Source: Riptortus pedestris
Taxonomy: Eukaryota; Arthropoda; Insecta; Hemiptera; Alydidae
Direction of reading: 5' to 3'
DNA length: 64,000 nt
NCBI GenBank assembly: GCA_019009955.1
Contig: CM032228.1
Location: 2,471,501 to 2,535,500, forward strand
Shown one piece after another: positions 20,701 to 27,438 of the stretch (positions are counted from its first letter, which is position 1; every line of letters begins with the position of its first letter). The notes below the pieces were generated by a model, which did no database searches, had not been told where the DNA came from, and saw only the letters and a list, made by a program, of their open reading frames with translations. A program made the position numbers and the translations under genes.

Positions 20701-23289
20701 GTCTGGAGTTATACCTGCTCCGTAGCATCTACGGAGCCAGCACACAGAGTGAAACTCACGCTTCCGTATGTGAAAGTGTTAATGTGTCAGTTGTTAGTAA
20801 TATAGATTTTGATTTTTAAAATAACAGCATGTTTTATTATAAACTCCTGTGTTTCTACTGGGCATTGTCCTTGATTTTTGATTATTTGACCTTTGAATGA
20901 ATGTCTGATTTATGTTGTTAGTGTAGAGTAGGTGTTGTATAGTAATGTTGCCAACAGAGCATGTATTGCTGTTCCCAAGTTTAAATCTGTGCAAATGGTA
21001 GTTGGTAGTAGCATGCTCTGTAGTAGTCTGTGTGTTCTTCATAAATGCTTTTAGGCGTCTCTTCCTTTGTCTCTCATTGTCCACCTTTCTTGCCAATTTT
21101 TTAATGTGTGTGTGTATGTAATACGTATTTTATGTGCTCATGTCAAATTTTTCTGTATGTAATCGGTATGACTTCACTATGACGCGTCTTTTTCAATTTT
21201 GTCCACAAGTTCGTTTTCGTATTTTCCAATGTGTACTTTAACCTATGAAAAGTATACTATTGTGTGTAATGTTTGTATTTTGGTAGGTATGTGTAGTGTT
21301 CTATTAGTGAGTCTTGTATAACAGTATTGGTGAGTTTTTGAAGTGTAGCTTTACTCTCAGTGTTTATGGTTACTTCAGCCATTTGTGAATTGTTAAATTT
21401 AATATATTCTAAAGTGATTAATGCTGCAAATGTTTCTGCTTGGCTATTTGTGTCAATCTAGTCTATCTTTTAATACGTCAGTCAGAATGTCATTATGAAT
21501 GCACACCCTACCTGATCTCCGTCTTTACTTGGATCTCAGTTTTTCGAATAGGATTAAAATGTAAGTGAGGGTATTGTGCAGACTATATCCATTATGAGAA
21601 GTGTAGGTGCTGTTCTATGTCTGACAATTGGATATGTTTCCTTTTATAAGTAAGTGTTGGTGAAAATATTGTTTAGCAAGTAACGAAATAGGAATAATTT
21701 TAGCCAATCCATAAGCAGCTACATAAGAATTTGTTCTAAACCTCTTAATTATCTTCAAAGCCATCGGTCTCTGAATTCTTTTCATTTTCCTTAAATTGTA
21801 TTGAGACTGTAAGCCTTCATGCCAGGCTCTGATTGCGTAAGTCATTGGAGGTTGTATTGATGCAGAGTATATCGTCCATAATGTGTCCGGTTGTAGTCCC
21901 CAAATCAGTTTTGTTCCTATTGAAAGTAGATTTATATGTTTAGGTAGTTTAGTTTCAAGATGTGGGCGCTCCAGGTTACTTTACTGTCAAAAATGATTAT
22001 TTAATTGAATTTGCTTTAGTAATTTCTTGTCCTTGTAATATATATAAAACTAGTCAATCAATTAATTGATTAATAGACTAATCAAGTCCATTGGAACAGT
22101 AGAAATTGGACCAGTGGAAGGGGGTTATATACAGAGGAGAAAATCGCAAATTCAAAGTATTTCAATTCCTATAGTTTGATCGAAAAATCATGTACAACCA
22201 ATCTTGTTGGAAATTTAATTTTCTGTAAATGATTTTTATACACTTTTGGTCTATCTTGAATATAAACCGATATTTTTGCATTTTTAGCTATTAAGGTCAT
22301 ACTCATGATGTAATGTTTTCGAAATTCTTCTTCAAATGTCCATCGATCCTACCTAGGAGATGATGAAAATGAGGTCTGTTCAAAACTGAATGTATATATA
22401 TATTTGCCTGTTACCGCTCTAGGAGTAGCAGTTGTTGTTTAATCATTACCAAACTCGATATTTAGTCATTTTATGTAAAAAGAAAGATCAAGTTCGTTAA
22501 CGGCTGAAATCGGACCAGTGGGAGGAATTTCGAAAATTCGACATATTTCTGTTACTATTTTATAGAAACAATCTTATTGCAAATTACATTTACTATAAAT
22601 ATTGTTCTATACATATTTTCCATGTGTATTAACCGAGATCTGTGAATGTTTTAGTTACACACTTTCAGTAAACCCCCAATCCTACTTTTGTCATATTAAT
22701 AATAAGCTGTTATTTCATGAACTACTTCATTACAAGGCTAAATACCAAATATCGTTTTCGTTATCGGTTGAACTTTTATTTTGTGAGATATATGACTGAG
22801 TTGACCCCCCTCCCTTTTTTGTTCTTGGATTACTAATATTTATGTGATTAAGATAAAACTGATTCTGGTTCATTATAAGATACAGCACTAGCTTTAGTAA
22901 ATTATTGTCAATAAAAGTAATGTGATATATTCAGATATATTTCATTAATTGTTTGTCTTTCCAGTCTATCTGCGATTTTTTATTTGGCATTATTTTAGAA
23001 ACATTTCATTATAAAATACTGGATAATAGTTTTGATTGTAAGTAAATCGGTAATATTTACTGATAAGTAGTTACCATTATTATTAGAGATAGTTCCTATT
23101 TAAGCTGTAGATAGATTTACTTACCATGTTTTAAATTTATTTGTTCTTGTTTTTTTTTAGCTTGGAATACTTTTGAATGGACTAGAGGTTGATGAGCTGA
23201 GTACTATTGTGCATAGTTCGAAGGCAGTTGACGCAGGCAAAAGGATATGCAAAAAGCTTGTCGACATCATCCCAAGGCAGCAGTTCCTG
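690..23289 (+). CDS. GUF1: GUF1, mitochondrial translation GTPase (LepA/EF4 family), 10 exons, partial at both ends
   Basis: The protein belongs to the LepA/EF4 family: a ribosome-bound GTPase thought to assist mitochondrial protein synthesis at the matrix side of the inner membrane. Ten exons (690-881, 3678-3864, 4714-4875, 6281-6396, 7904-8056, 12877-13116, 15383-15510, 18088-18225, 19184-19398, 23161-23289) have GT donors and AG acceptors and join without frameshift to 1660 bp, about 553 residues. G1 AHVDHGKS is at about residues 32-39, followed by RGIT (G2), DTPGH (G3), NKVD (G4) and SAKLG (G5). Next come the beta-barrel domain, the EF-G-like domain 3 with [13 protein letters not shown], and the domain with [15 protein letters not shown] and FDYEDLGY. 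Order and spacing match human GUF1 as I know it (about 669 residues). Missing are the N-terminal presequence (upstream of 690) and the positively charged LepA C-terminal domain. No internal stop or lost catalytic residue is seen, so the gene looks functional. Promoter and start codon are outside the window. Confidence 0.93.
882..1448. other. Intronic unique sequence
   Basis: AT-rich GUF1 intron sequence without recognisable repeat or coding potential, other than a donor and poly-T tracts near its start. Confidence 0.5.
1449..1706 (-). mobile_element. tRNA-headed SINE copy (two abutting fragments)
   Basis: Read on the minus strand, this has the family's promoter-like head, the CCACCCT-type core and a TAATAAATAATAA tail. 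The main copy is about 1497-1706, and a second, short 3' fragment at 1449-1494 abuts it. It is diverged from the 11904 and 47455 copies; for instance, the B-box region has decayed. Confidence 0.6.
1776..1850. repeat. (TA)n microsatellite
   Basis: About 37 TA dinucleotides with one interruption (GAATA). It produces spurious YIYIYI open frames. Confidence 0.95.
2110..3450 (-). pseudogene. Jockey-type non-LTR retrotransposon reverse transcriptase, 5'-truncated and decayed
   Basis: Reading from 3440 down on the minus strand, the order is [15 protein letters not shown], a stop, [16 protein letters not shown], then [30 protein letters not shown] (normally PQGS...SP.LF), FGDDTGIY (catalytic F/YADD with A changed to G), [19 protein letters not shown] and a C-terminal part [13 protein letters not shown] near 2183-2377. 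This is the RT domain order of the Jockey superfamily. Stops, frameshifts and the altered catalytic motif show it is dead. It lies antisense within the intron between the first two visible GUF1 exons. Confidence 0.85.
3678..3864 (+). CDS. GUF1: GUF1 exon with G2 and G3 motifs
   Basis: The acceptor is TTATAAG ending at 3677. The nearby GATTGCAG could also serve, but only the upstream AG restores the conserved LQVERERG. The exon encodes [12 protein letters not shown] (switch I), [11 protein letters not shown] (G3, switch II) and [15 protein letters not shown]. The donor is GTTAAC at 3865, and the phase-0 junction leads to [10 protein letters not shown] in the next exon. Confidence 0.92.
3865..4128. 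other. Intronic unique sequence
   Basis: No coding or repeat signal recognised between the exon donor and the SINE that begins at about 4129. Confidence 0.4.
4129..4356 (+). mobile_element. tRNA-headed SINE copy
   Basis: Begins GGGGCTCAGGTTAG and ends in an AATAATAATAAT tail after TTAATAAATAATAA. The middle part (AACCTAGAGTGG, then CCCACTC...GTGGTAACCTGTAGAT) matches the other copies. Its B-box region is mutated, so it is an old insertion. Confidence 0.75.
4714..4875 (+). CDS. GUF1: GUF1 exon with G4 NKVD motif
   Basis: A pyrimidine-rich acceptor (TTTTCTTTTTTAG) precedes 54 in-frame codons, and the donor is GTAATT. The exon encodes [14 protein letters not shown] and [17 protein letters not shown] is the guanine-specificity motif G4. 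Both junctions are phase 0. Confidence 0.93.
5169..5256. repeat. (AC)44 microsatellite
   Basis: 88 bp of uninterrupted AC dinucleotides. The Cys-Val frame on the minus strand is an artefact. Confidence 0.97.
5260..5690 (-). repeat. Family A dispersed repeat, minus orientation
   Basis: Contains, in reverse, the family modules AATGCAAATATCTCGGTTAA, the G/C-tract (here long C runs at 5401-5428), ATTTCAGCCATTAATGAAC, GGTAACAATCAAACAAAAAT, a (TA)n run at 5541-5576 and the GAACAGACC...CATCATTTCCTGGGTAG module. Confidence 0.7.
5691..6280. other. Intronic sequence, partly family A debris
   Basis: Shows scattered family-A phrases (CAATTTTTGTTTGATCCTTA, GAAATCGGACCGG) around 5700-5790, then unique sequence up to the acceptor at 6280. 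No gene is seen. Confidence 0.4.
6281..6396 (+). CDS. GUF1: GUF1 exon with G5 SAKLG motif
   Basis: The acceptor is TTGTTGTCAG. The exon starts [20 protein letters not shown], holding G5 (SAK) and the end of the G domain, then [10 protein letters not shown]. The donor GTACCT is less canonical. The split tryptophan codon TG|G is completed by the next exon to give FDSWYDRYRG. Confidence 0.9.
6397..7269. other. Intronic sequence, no gene
   Basis: AT-rich, with a GC-richer patch at about 6830-7030 (CAGTGCAG-type words) that may be an old LTR or other mobile-element fragment, though it is too weak to classify. 7130-7260 resembles the spacer module of family A. Confidence 0.35.
7270..7480 (-). repeat. 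Family A fragment
   Basis: The phrases AATCATGATAGAGAACAAATG, ACATTTATAGGTTACTAAAT and GCAATAAGATTGACTCTACA, ending in a C/T-rich part, match the reverse orientation of family A. Confidence 0.55.
7904..8056 (+). CDS. GUF1: GUF1 exon, domain 2 beta-barrel
   Basis: The acceptor is TTTATTTCATAG and the donor GTGAGT. It encodes [20 protein letters not shown] and then [16 protein letters not shown], the translation-factor beta-barrel that follows the G domain in LepA, EF-G and EF-Tu. The methionine codon is split AT|G across the next intron. Confidence 0.92.
8225..8470 (-). repeat. Family A fragment with poly-C run
   Basis: Contains a run of nine C's, CTGGTCCAATTTCAACCATT and TAAATATTGAGTACTTATTG, as in other reverse copies. 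Confidence 0.5.
8475..8532. repeat. (TA)n microsatellite
   Basis: About 29 TA units. It lies at the start of the first copy of the intron-5 duplication. Confidence 0.95.
8560..9960. repeat. Diverged direct duplication (about 0.8 kb offset) in GUF1 intron
   Basis: Two copies lie in the same orientation, about 8560-9140 and 9410-9960. Shared landmarks include TTTATAT-like lead-in, GAGCATTCA, AAAAAAGGATGTACTTTGTA at 8894 and 9702, TTTTCAAAATGTTTCCTCTT and ATTATGCTTGCCATTTATTA. A third partial copy is at 12510-12800. I do not recognise a known transposon. It may be a dispersed element or a local duplication. Confidence 0.65.
9145..9190. repeat. (TA)n microsatellite
   Basis: About 23 TA units at the 3' side of the first duplicate copy. 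Confidence 0.95.
10033..10086. repeat. (TA)n microsatellite
   Basis: About 27 TA units followed by (CATA)n, directly adjacent to the Helitron end at 10106. Confidence 0.95.
10890..11480 (+). repeat. Family A dispersed repeat, near-complete copy with two tails
   Basis: Head TTTAGGGAAATCAGCTATTG at about 10910, CGTACTCATGACGCGATTTT, a (TA)n run at 10973-10992, TGTCTGTTAACGCTCTAGCG, GTTCGTTAATGGCTGAAATC, a G run, CGAAATATCTCCGTTATTAT and AACCGAGATATTTGC. The tail hairpin ACGCAGCCCCTGCGTGACGG is at about 11299 and again, slightly changed (ACGCATCCCCTGCGTGACGG), at about 11454, so the tail region is duplicated. Confidence 0.75.
11479..11543. repeat. (TA)n microsatellite
   Basis: About 32 TA units directly following the family-A tail GACGGACTTT, a position where TA runs recur in this family. 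Confidence 0.95.
11550..11890 (+). repeat. Family A copy
   Basis: TAGCCTGTTAACGCTCGTTA, AATGGCTGAAATCAGACC, a G9 run, CGAAATATCTCTGTTACTGT, AACCAATCTTTTTGCAAATT, TTAACCGAGATATTGGCATT, CTTCAGTAAACCCCCACTCC. Confidence 0.7.
11904..12129 (+). mobile_element. tRNA-headed SINE, best-preserved plus-strand copy
   Basis: Starts GGGGGCTCAGGTTAGCCATG. The B-box-like GAGTTCGATTCTTGCC is at about 11967, the core is CCCACCCTGGCTAGAAAAGG, and the copy ends GGACGTTAATAAATAATAAT. The head resembles an RNA polymerase III promoter with a good B box and a weak A box. The element has no coding capacity and would depend on a LINE partner for copying. Confidence 0.8.
12510..12800 (+). repeat. Third partial copy of the intron duplication
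   Basis: TTTTATATCAGAACATTCATTTCC, GGCAGATGTAGACATC and AGGGTCCTCAAAACTGATG match 9430-9540, and the later TTTACTGATTACTATTGCTCTGGAAATTGTACATG matches 9115-9140. Confidence 0.6.
12877..13116 (+). CDS. GUF1: GUF1 exon, end of domain 2 and domain 3
   Basis: The acceptor is TTTTTGTATTGCAG and the donor GTACAT. This 240-bp exon encodes [21 protein letters not shown], then [16 protein letters not shown] and [15 protein letters not shown], all typical of LepA/GUF1 domain 3. The open frame runs past the donor into the intron but loses all similarity after the serine split AG|C. A second overlapping frame here is only a shadow. The preceding intron is 4.8 kb and packed with mobile-element copies. 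Confidence 0.94.
13117..13849. other. Intronic unique sequence
   Basis: No repeat or coding signal recognised apart from short AT-rich tracts. Small open frames here lack similarity to anything I know. Confidence 0.45.
13850..14450 (-). repeat. Family A copy interrupted by a perfect hairpin
   Basis: Reverse-orientation modules (AGTGGGGGTAGACTGAAGG, GATCAGATTCATAATAAC, ATACAATTTCAGCCATTAGC) break off at 14078 and resume at about 14161 with TGTTCTTTAGTGTTGAATG. The 82-bp palindrome between is described separately. The end (AATGCAAATATCTCGGTTAA at about 14417) is again family A. Confidence 0.65.
14079..14160. repeat. Perfect 34-bp inverted repeat (hairpin)
   Basis: The arms 14079-14112 and 14127-14160 are exact reverse complements (TATCGATGGTATTGTGCACA... 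and its mirror), separated by a 14-base loop TACTACAAAAACTT. Confidence 0.95.
14450..15290 (+). repeat. Family A copies in tandem
   Basis: Head CCCTTAAGAGAAATCAGCAA at 14456, CATGACGCGATTTTCC, a (TA)n run at about 14560-14576, TCTGTTACCACTCTAGAG, AACCAAGATATTTGC, and tail CAGCCCTTGCATGACGGACT at about 14885. A second, diverged module (GATATTTAACCGTTTCATTC, AATGGCTGAAATCGGACG) ends near 15290 with a degraded tail GTGCTTAGTTTACACAGACT. Confidence 0.7.
15383..15510 (+). CDS. GUF1: GUF1 exon, [15 protein letters not shown] segment
   Basis: The acceptor is TACTTGTTGCAG and the donor GTAATA. It encodes [20 protein letters not shown] followed by [19 protein letters not shown], one of the best conserved stretches of the LepA family. 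The exon is too short to show as a standalone frame. Its last base is completed by the first two bases of the next exon to make a phenylalanine codon. Confidence 0.93.
15511..16740. other. Intronic sequence, no gene
   Basis: Mostly unique AT-rich intron sequence. Nothing coding is recognised. Small open frames (for example around 15630-15872) show no known domain. Confidence 0.45.
16741..16979 (-). mobile_element. tRNA-headed SINE copy
   Basis: Plus-strand reading starts with the tail TATTATTATTTATTAAAGTC, runs through CTAGCCAGGGTGGGAC and the reversed B box GGCGGGAATCGAATTTG, and ends GGCTACCCTGAGCCCC. A short AAATAATAAAATAA insertion sits in the head. Confidence 0.8.
16980..17959. other. 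Intronic sequence with internally repeated phrases
   Basis: Two diverged copies of one segment are visible: AATATTAATGAACATACATTTTG...GTAAACGCCCATTCCTGAGG near 17030 and ATATTAGCTAATACAAGTTT...GTAAACCCCTACTTCTG near 17610, with a third start near 17920. I do not recognise the element. A (TA)n run occupies about 17696-17743. Confidence 0.5.
17960..18087 (-). mobile_element. Truncated SINE abutting GUF1 exon 18088
   Basis: ATGTCCACTTTTTGCTACTA, CAGGTTATCC, CCTTTTCTAACAAGGGTGGA and TTTATTTAACGAGTTAATTA correspond to the 3' half of the SINE in reverse. The family consensus continues ATAATTTCCTTTGCCCAGG. Here the sequence reads AATTATTTGTTTCCAG and the exon begins at once. Confidence 0.65.
18088..18225 (+). 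CDS. GUF1: GUF1 exon, ISNPAHFP segment
   Basis: The acceptor is TTGTTTCCAG at 18087 and the donor GTAAGC. It encodes [20 protein letters not shown] then [20 protein letters not shown], matching the GUF1 segment INPAQFP...EPVV...ITPD. The intron sequence directly before the acceptor is the remnant of a minus-strand SINE, so the splice site may be SINE-derived. A small overlapping open frame after the donor is intronic noise. Confidence 0.9.
18226..19183. other. Intronic sequence, no gene
   Basis: AT-rich intron sequence with poly-A at 18571-18583. No family-A or SINE match and no coding signal. Confidence 0.4.
19184..19398 (+). CDS. GUF1: GUF1 exon, EF-G domain V-like segment
   Basis: The acceptor is TATCAATTTCAG and the donor GTGAGG. 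It encodes [20 protein letters not shown], then [20 protein letters not shown] and [13 protein letters not shown], the domain-V-like fold shared with EF-G. The 71 complete codons plus a split aspartate end in phase 0. Confidence 0.94.
19550..19690 (-). repeat. Family A head fragment
   Basis: CATCATATTCTGGGTAGAATC, TCATGAGTACTACCTCAATAG and CTGATTCCCCTTAAAG are the reversed head modules. Confidence 0.6.
19881..19993. repeat. Long imperfect inverted repeat, 55-bp arms, 3-base loop
   Basis: Left arm 19881-19935 (GAGAGGTTCCCGAGGTAGGT ... TTATTTACAAGT) and right arm 19939-19993 (ACTTGTAAATAATCGATTTG ... GGGAACGTCTC) pair along their full length with about six mismatches around the loop CTG. It could be a MITE relic or a snapback duplication. 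No target-site duplication is evident. Confidence 0.85.
20184..20240 (+). ncRNA. Hammerhead-ribozyme-like motif
   Basis: CTGAAGA (20192-20198) is followed by stem II GTGGC/GCCAC (20200-20204 with 20211-20215, loop AAATAA), then GAA and the six-base palindrome ACATGT (20219-20224) plus A. This is the type I hammerhead core with the very short palindromic stem III described for Penelope-like elements, which act as dimers. Three stem-I pairs GCC/GGC follow one mismatch. An extra G between the core and stem II is a defect. CAATAAAG lies just downstream. Activity is unproven. Confidence 0.4.
20241..20790. other. Intronic sequence, no gene
   Basis: Short local repeats AATAAGAAGAATATAAAAAT at 20320-20390. 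A small hairpin GCTCCGTAG-CAT-CTACGGAGC is at about 20719-20739. No gene is recognised. Confidence 0.4.
20794..22000 (-). pseudogene. Non-LTR retrotransposon 3' part: RT C-terminus and RNase H remnant
   Basis: On the minus strand, 21845-21615 encodes [20 protein letters not shown] and then [20 protein letters not shown], the post-RT region of R1/LOA/I-type elements. Further down, about 21480-21150 gives an RNase H end motif resembling VKxHxGxxGNExxDxxxK (seen as [21 protein letters not shown], with stops). The element is broken by many stops. Confidence 0.65.
22080..22800 (+). repeat. Family A copies
   Basis: Two modules: about 22090-22300 (GACCAGTGGAAGGGGG, TTGATCGAAAAATCATGTAC) and 22290-22800, with head TACTCATGATGTAATGTTTTC, TTACCGCTCTAGGAGTAGCA, AACGGCTGAAATCGGACCAG, TTAACCGAGATCTGTGAATG and the end module CAATAATAAGCTGT-like then TTTTATTTTGTGAGATATAT. 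Confidence 0.7.
22801..23160. other. Intron up to acceptor
   Basis: AT-rich sequence ending in the strong polypyrimidine acceptor. A module TTATTGTCAATAAAAGTAATGTG...ATATTCAGATATATTTC also occurs near 42380-42420 in the family-A copy nested in the hAT element. Confidence 0.4.
23161..23289 (+). CDS. GUF1: GUF1 exon, last one visible in this window
   Basis: A strong polypyrimidine acceptor (TTCTTGTTTTTTTTTAG) precedes 43 codons, and the donor GTAACT is at 23290. It encodes [20 protein letters not shown] then [17 protein letters not shown]. In relatives the next residues begin the C-terminal domain (IQAA, then a Lys/Arg-rich tail). The donor and phase-0 ending show that at least one more coding exon is required. 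I read downstream for it and did not find it. Confidence 0.92.
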
Positions 23290-23459
23290 GTAACTCATTC
23301 TAATATGGCAACCTCAAGTTTTTTTTTTCATTTGTAGGGGCTCCATCGAAAGAATTTATTATGAGGGAACGATTCCTTTTGAGGTTTTAGACATTTTTGT
23401 GAAAACCTAGAATCATTTTTATTAATGTTGAATTCACCATATTCTTAATTCAAAAAAAT

Positions 23460-23724
23460 CTACCATATAGAGGCTGCTTAAACTAAGCAGACTTGCCATA
23501 AGCTGGATGACGCATTGGTGATCTCATCTCACCAGATTCTCTAATTCTATGTCAAAATTCGATGAGTGGAAGTGGAAGGTTTACTGAAGGCTGAAAATAG
23601 GAAAGTATGAACAAATTGCTTAATATTTGACTTACGTTAAAATGTTTCGGGGAACAATTGCAGAGAATCAACAGTTTAACAAGGTTGGTTCTATAACATT
23701 TTTTGATCCGAATAAAAATAACGT
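23460..23724 (-). repeat. Family A fragment flanking the C15A array
   Basis: CTGCTTAAACTAAGCAGAC, GTTTACTGAAGGCTGAAAAT and AACAAGGTTGGTTCTATAAC, then TTGATCCG leading into the C tract where family A normally carries its G/C run. Confidence 0.6.
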
Positions 23725-24223
23725 CCCCCCCCCCCACCCCCCCCCCCCCCCACCCCCCCCCCCCCCCACCCCCCCCCCCCCCCACCCCCCCCCCCCCCCA
23801 CCCCCCCCCCCCCCCACCCCCCCCCCCCCCCACCCCCCCCCCCCCCCACCCCCCCCCCCCCCCACCCCCCCCCCCCCCCACCCCCCCCCCCCCCCACCCC
23901 CCCCCCCCCCCACCCCCCCCCCCCCCCACCCCCCCCCCCCCCCACCCCCCCCCCCCCCCACCCCCCCCCCCCCCCACCCCCCCCCCCCCCCACCCCCCCC
24001 CCCCCCCACCCCCCCCCCCCCCCACCCCCCCCCCCCCCCACCCCCCCCCCCCCCCACCCCCCCCCCCCCCCACCCCCCCCCCCCCCCACCCCCCCCCCCC
24101 CCCACCCCCCCCCCCCCCCACCCCCCCCCCCCCCCACCCCCCCCCCCCCCCACCCCCCCCCCCCCCCACCCCCCCCCCCCCCCACCCCCCCCCCCCCCCA
24201 CCCCCCCCCCCCCCCACCCCCCC
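23725..24223. repeat. (C15A)31 minisatellite, 16-bp period, perfectly regular
   Basis: A single A occurs every 16 bases from 23736 to 24216, with only C between: 499 bp and 31 units. The minus strand is a run of G15 blocks. Pro/His/Thr and Gly/Trp/Val frames are open in several phases simply because the array has no stops. Left flank is family A, right flank is family B. Confidence 0.98.
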
Positions 24224-24873
24224 AGGGGTTTTTGAGGGAGGCCTGAAAATAAAAAAAGTGATATGTCGTTTTCTATTGGGTTTTTGGTAAATATGTACAG
24301 GACAAATGTTGTTTATTTTGTTATTTAGAGTACATTTTTAGTCATATTTACTTTGTCGTATACTTAGTAGAAACGAGATATAAACTAAAACGGTAGCCGA
24401 CAATTGTATTTGCCAATAACGATTGAACGGAACTTAACAAAACTCGGCATGTGAATTAGCATTAATCCTTCCATGATTATAAGCTATATTAAACTTTTTA
24501 GTTTCAAACGGAAGGGGGGGTTTATAAGAGAAGCCTGAAATAAAAATTCGCGATAATTTCATTTTCTGTTCGTTTCAATCACTGTTAGTCTTTAAAAGGA
24601 AGTTATATTCAAACATCGTTTGGGGGACAGAATACTTTCTATGATTATGAATTATATATAAAAAAAAATACATGCACAGGAGTCGGGAAATATAAACATA
24701 TTGTGGACAGTGAAGCCTTACATAACAAATAATTTTATTATTAACAATTCCACAGCAACGACGGGTATACATGGGGAAATGTTAAAATATTGTGGGAAGT
24801 AAAGTCTTGCCAAAAAAAATACCATCTTCATTAAAAATCAAATGAATTCCCGAGCGAAGCCGGGTACCTTAGT
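24224..24873 (+). mobile_element. Helitron family B 3' fragment
   Basis: GGCCTGAAAATAAAAAAAGTG, TTTTCTATTGGGTTTTTGGT, ACAGCAACGACGGGTATACA, then the hairpin CCCGAGCGAAGCCGGG (24849-24864) and TACCTTAGTAGT, a degraded CTRR end. The final part matches positions 1-85 closely. Confidence 0.6.
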
Positions 24874-25800
24874 AGTAAATATATATATTTGTCTGTTACC
24901 GCTCCAGCAGTCGCAATTATTGTTTGATTGCTACCAAACTCGATATCAACATATTTGAATGTATCACACAAAGTATAAGTTTAATGAAAACAATATTTGG
25001 TAATTACTAAAGTCTGCTATAGCCCGGATATATATACATCTATTGTGTAGGATGGATGGACATTTGAAGAAATGTTTATGATTTCCTTTAAGGGCAATCT
25101 CCTAAGTCCTAACAGATAAATGCATTATTATGAACAAGACCCAATTGTGTATATCTCCTAGTTAGGATAGATGGACATTAGACCTCTCGAGAATGAGGCC
25201 TTTGGTTAGCTGATCTCCCTTAAGGAAATATGCTTAGATAACTGAAGGCTGGTGAACTCGTGACACCTTGGCCCTGACTCACTGGCTCGGCAACCGAAAT
25301 ACAAATCTCCGTTGATAAGATTATGTTTAACACAGTAGATAACATGGTGTAAGGTCAGATATTCATTTTATTTTTTAAGTGCCACTCCTTACATTTCATT
25401 GTCTACCAGCAACCACTGGTTAGCAAACCACTTAAGCTCGTCAAACGGAGTTCCAAGATCCTAAAAAGGATGATCACCTCTTAACACATTTTACCTGAGG
25501 GAAATTTTGAAAACTCGGAATATCTCTGTTATTATACGTCGATTCGAAAAAGTGTATGGCACACATCTTGTGGAAAATTATGTCCTATAAATGTCAATGC
25601 GTTTTTTTTTGTTGAGTAACTTTTTATTAATCGAGAAATTTGTATTTGTTAGTTTTCAATCTTCAGTAAATCCCCACTCCTACTCATCTCATCATTACAA
25701 TAAGCTGTTATATCATGAACCACATATTTTGAAGCTTATATACAAAATATTGTTCTCATTGAACTTTTACTTTTTGAGAAAAATGCAAATCCGTGAAGCA
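24874..25800 (+). repeat. Family A copies and fragments
   Basis: TGTCTGTTACCGCTCCAGCA at 24890, then head-type modules in both orientations at 25040-25250 (CTTTAAGGGCAATCTCC, CTCCCTTAAGGAAAT) and a second body at 25500-25800 (AATATCTCTGTTATTATACG, CTTCAGTAAATCCCCACTCC, TTTTTGAGAAAAATGCAAAT). Confidence 0.6.
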
Positions 25801-25849
25801 TCTAATAACTCTGGCCCTCACTGGTATGTCTACTCCTGCCTGCCTGTAC

Positions 25850-25904
25850 TTCTCATTCTCTCTTCTCCTCTTCCACTCTCTCTCTCTTCTCTCTCTCTCC
25901 CTCC

Positions 25905-25952
<48 letters not shown>

Positions 25953-26705
25953 TCTCTCTCTCTTACTCTCTCTCTCTCCTCTCTCTCTGCTCTCTCTTCT
26001 CCCTCTACCTCTACCTCTCTCTCCCTTCTTTCTTCTACTCCTCCTCTATCTCCTCTCTCTCACTCCTCTCTCTCCCTCTCTCTCTCATCTCTCTCTCCTC
26101 TACCTCTGCCTCTCCCTCTCTTCTCCTCTCTCATCTCCTCTACTTCTCTCTCTAACTCTCTCTCTTGTCTTGCTCCTCCTCTCTCTCTCTCTCTCCGTCT
26201 CTCTCTCTCTCGAGTCTTGCTCTCTTCTCTCTCCTCTACCTCGTCCCCTCCTCCCCTCTCCCTCTTTCTCTTCGCTGCTTCTCTACTCTCGTACTCTCTC
26301 TCTCGTCTCTCGCTCTAGCTCTCTCTCTCTCTACTCATCTCTCTCTGCACAACCCGGCTCTCTTTCTCTCATAGACCGCTCTACCAATCTCTTCTCATTC
26401 TCTCTCGCTCTCACTCTACCTCTACCTCTTCCTCCCATACTTCTCTCTCTCTCTCTACTACTCCTCCATCTCTTCTGCTTCTCCCAATCTACCTCTACGC
26501 CTATCCTCTACTTCTACGTCTCTCCTCTCTCTCCTCTCTCTCTTCCTCTCTCTGGGTCGCTCATTCTAACCTCCTCTCGCTCTCACTTACTAACTCTACA
26601 TTTCCTCTCTCTCTACCTCCTATCTCTACCTCTACCCTCAATTCCTCTTAACTCTCTCTCTTCTCTCTCTCTCTACCTCTCTCTCACTCTCCTCTCTCTC
26701 TCACA

Positions 26706-26737
<32 letters not shown>

Positions 26738-26751
26738 TCTCTGCTTCTCCC

Positions 26752-26819
<68 letters not shown>

Positions 26820-27190
26820 CCTCTCTCTCTCAGTCTCTACCTCTCGCCTCTATCTCTACGTCTACCTCTACCTCTACCTCTTCTCTACCTCTTGCTCTAC
26901 CTCTACCTCTACCTCTCGCTCTTCCTCTACCTTCTACCTCTCCCTCTACCTGTACCTCTACCTTTACCTCTCCATCTACCTCTTCCTATACCTCTCTCTC
27001 TACGTCCTCTATCTCTACCTCTTCATCTCTACCTCTTCTCAATACTCTCTCTCTCTCTCTCCTCCTCTACCTCCCTACCTCTTCTCTACCACTCCCTCTA
27101 CCTCTCACTCTACCTCTACTTCTACCTCTACCTCTACACCTCTACCTCTACCTCTATCTCTACCTCTCATCTCTACCTCTATCAACCTCC

Positions 27191-27221
<31 letters not shown>

Positions 27222-27438
27222 TATCTCTCTCTCCGCTCTCTCTCTCTCTAACTCACTCTCTCCGCTCTCACTCTCTCTCGCTCTCCTCACTCTCTCTCTC
27301 TCTCTCTCTCTCACTCCCTCTCTCTCTCCTCTCTCTCATCTCGTCTCTCTCCCCCTCTCTCTCACTCTCTCTCTCTCTCTCTCCTCTCTCCCTCACCTCT
27401 GTCTCTCACTCTCACTCTCTCTCTCTCTCTCTCTCTCT
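25850..27438. repeat. CT-rich simple-repeat tract, 1.6 kb
   Basis: Almost pure pyrimidine on the plus strand: (CT)n with (CTCTAC)n hexamer runs at about 26840-27180. The long Ser/Leu-rich open frame (25591-27522) is low-complexity noise. Confidence 0.95.

Noticed and set aside
20719..20739. Hairpin GCTCCGTAG-CAT-CTACGGAGC as a regulatory element
   Set aside because: It is short, single, and expected by chance at this scale. No T-run or other context.
23627..24290. Proline-rich or glycine-rich proteins on both strands
   Set aside because: They are open in several frames only because (C15A)n contains no stop codons.
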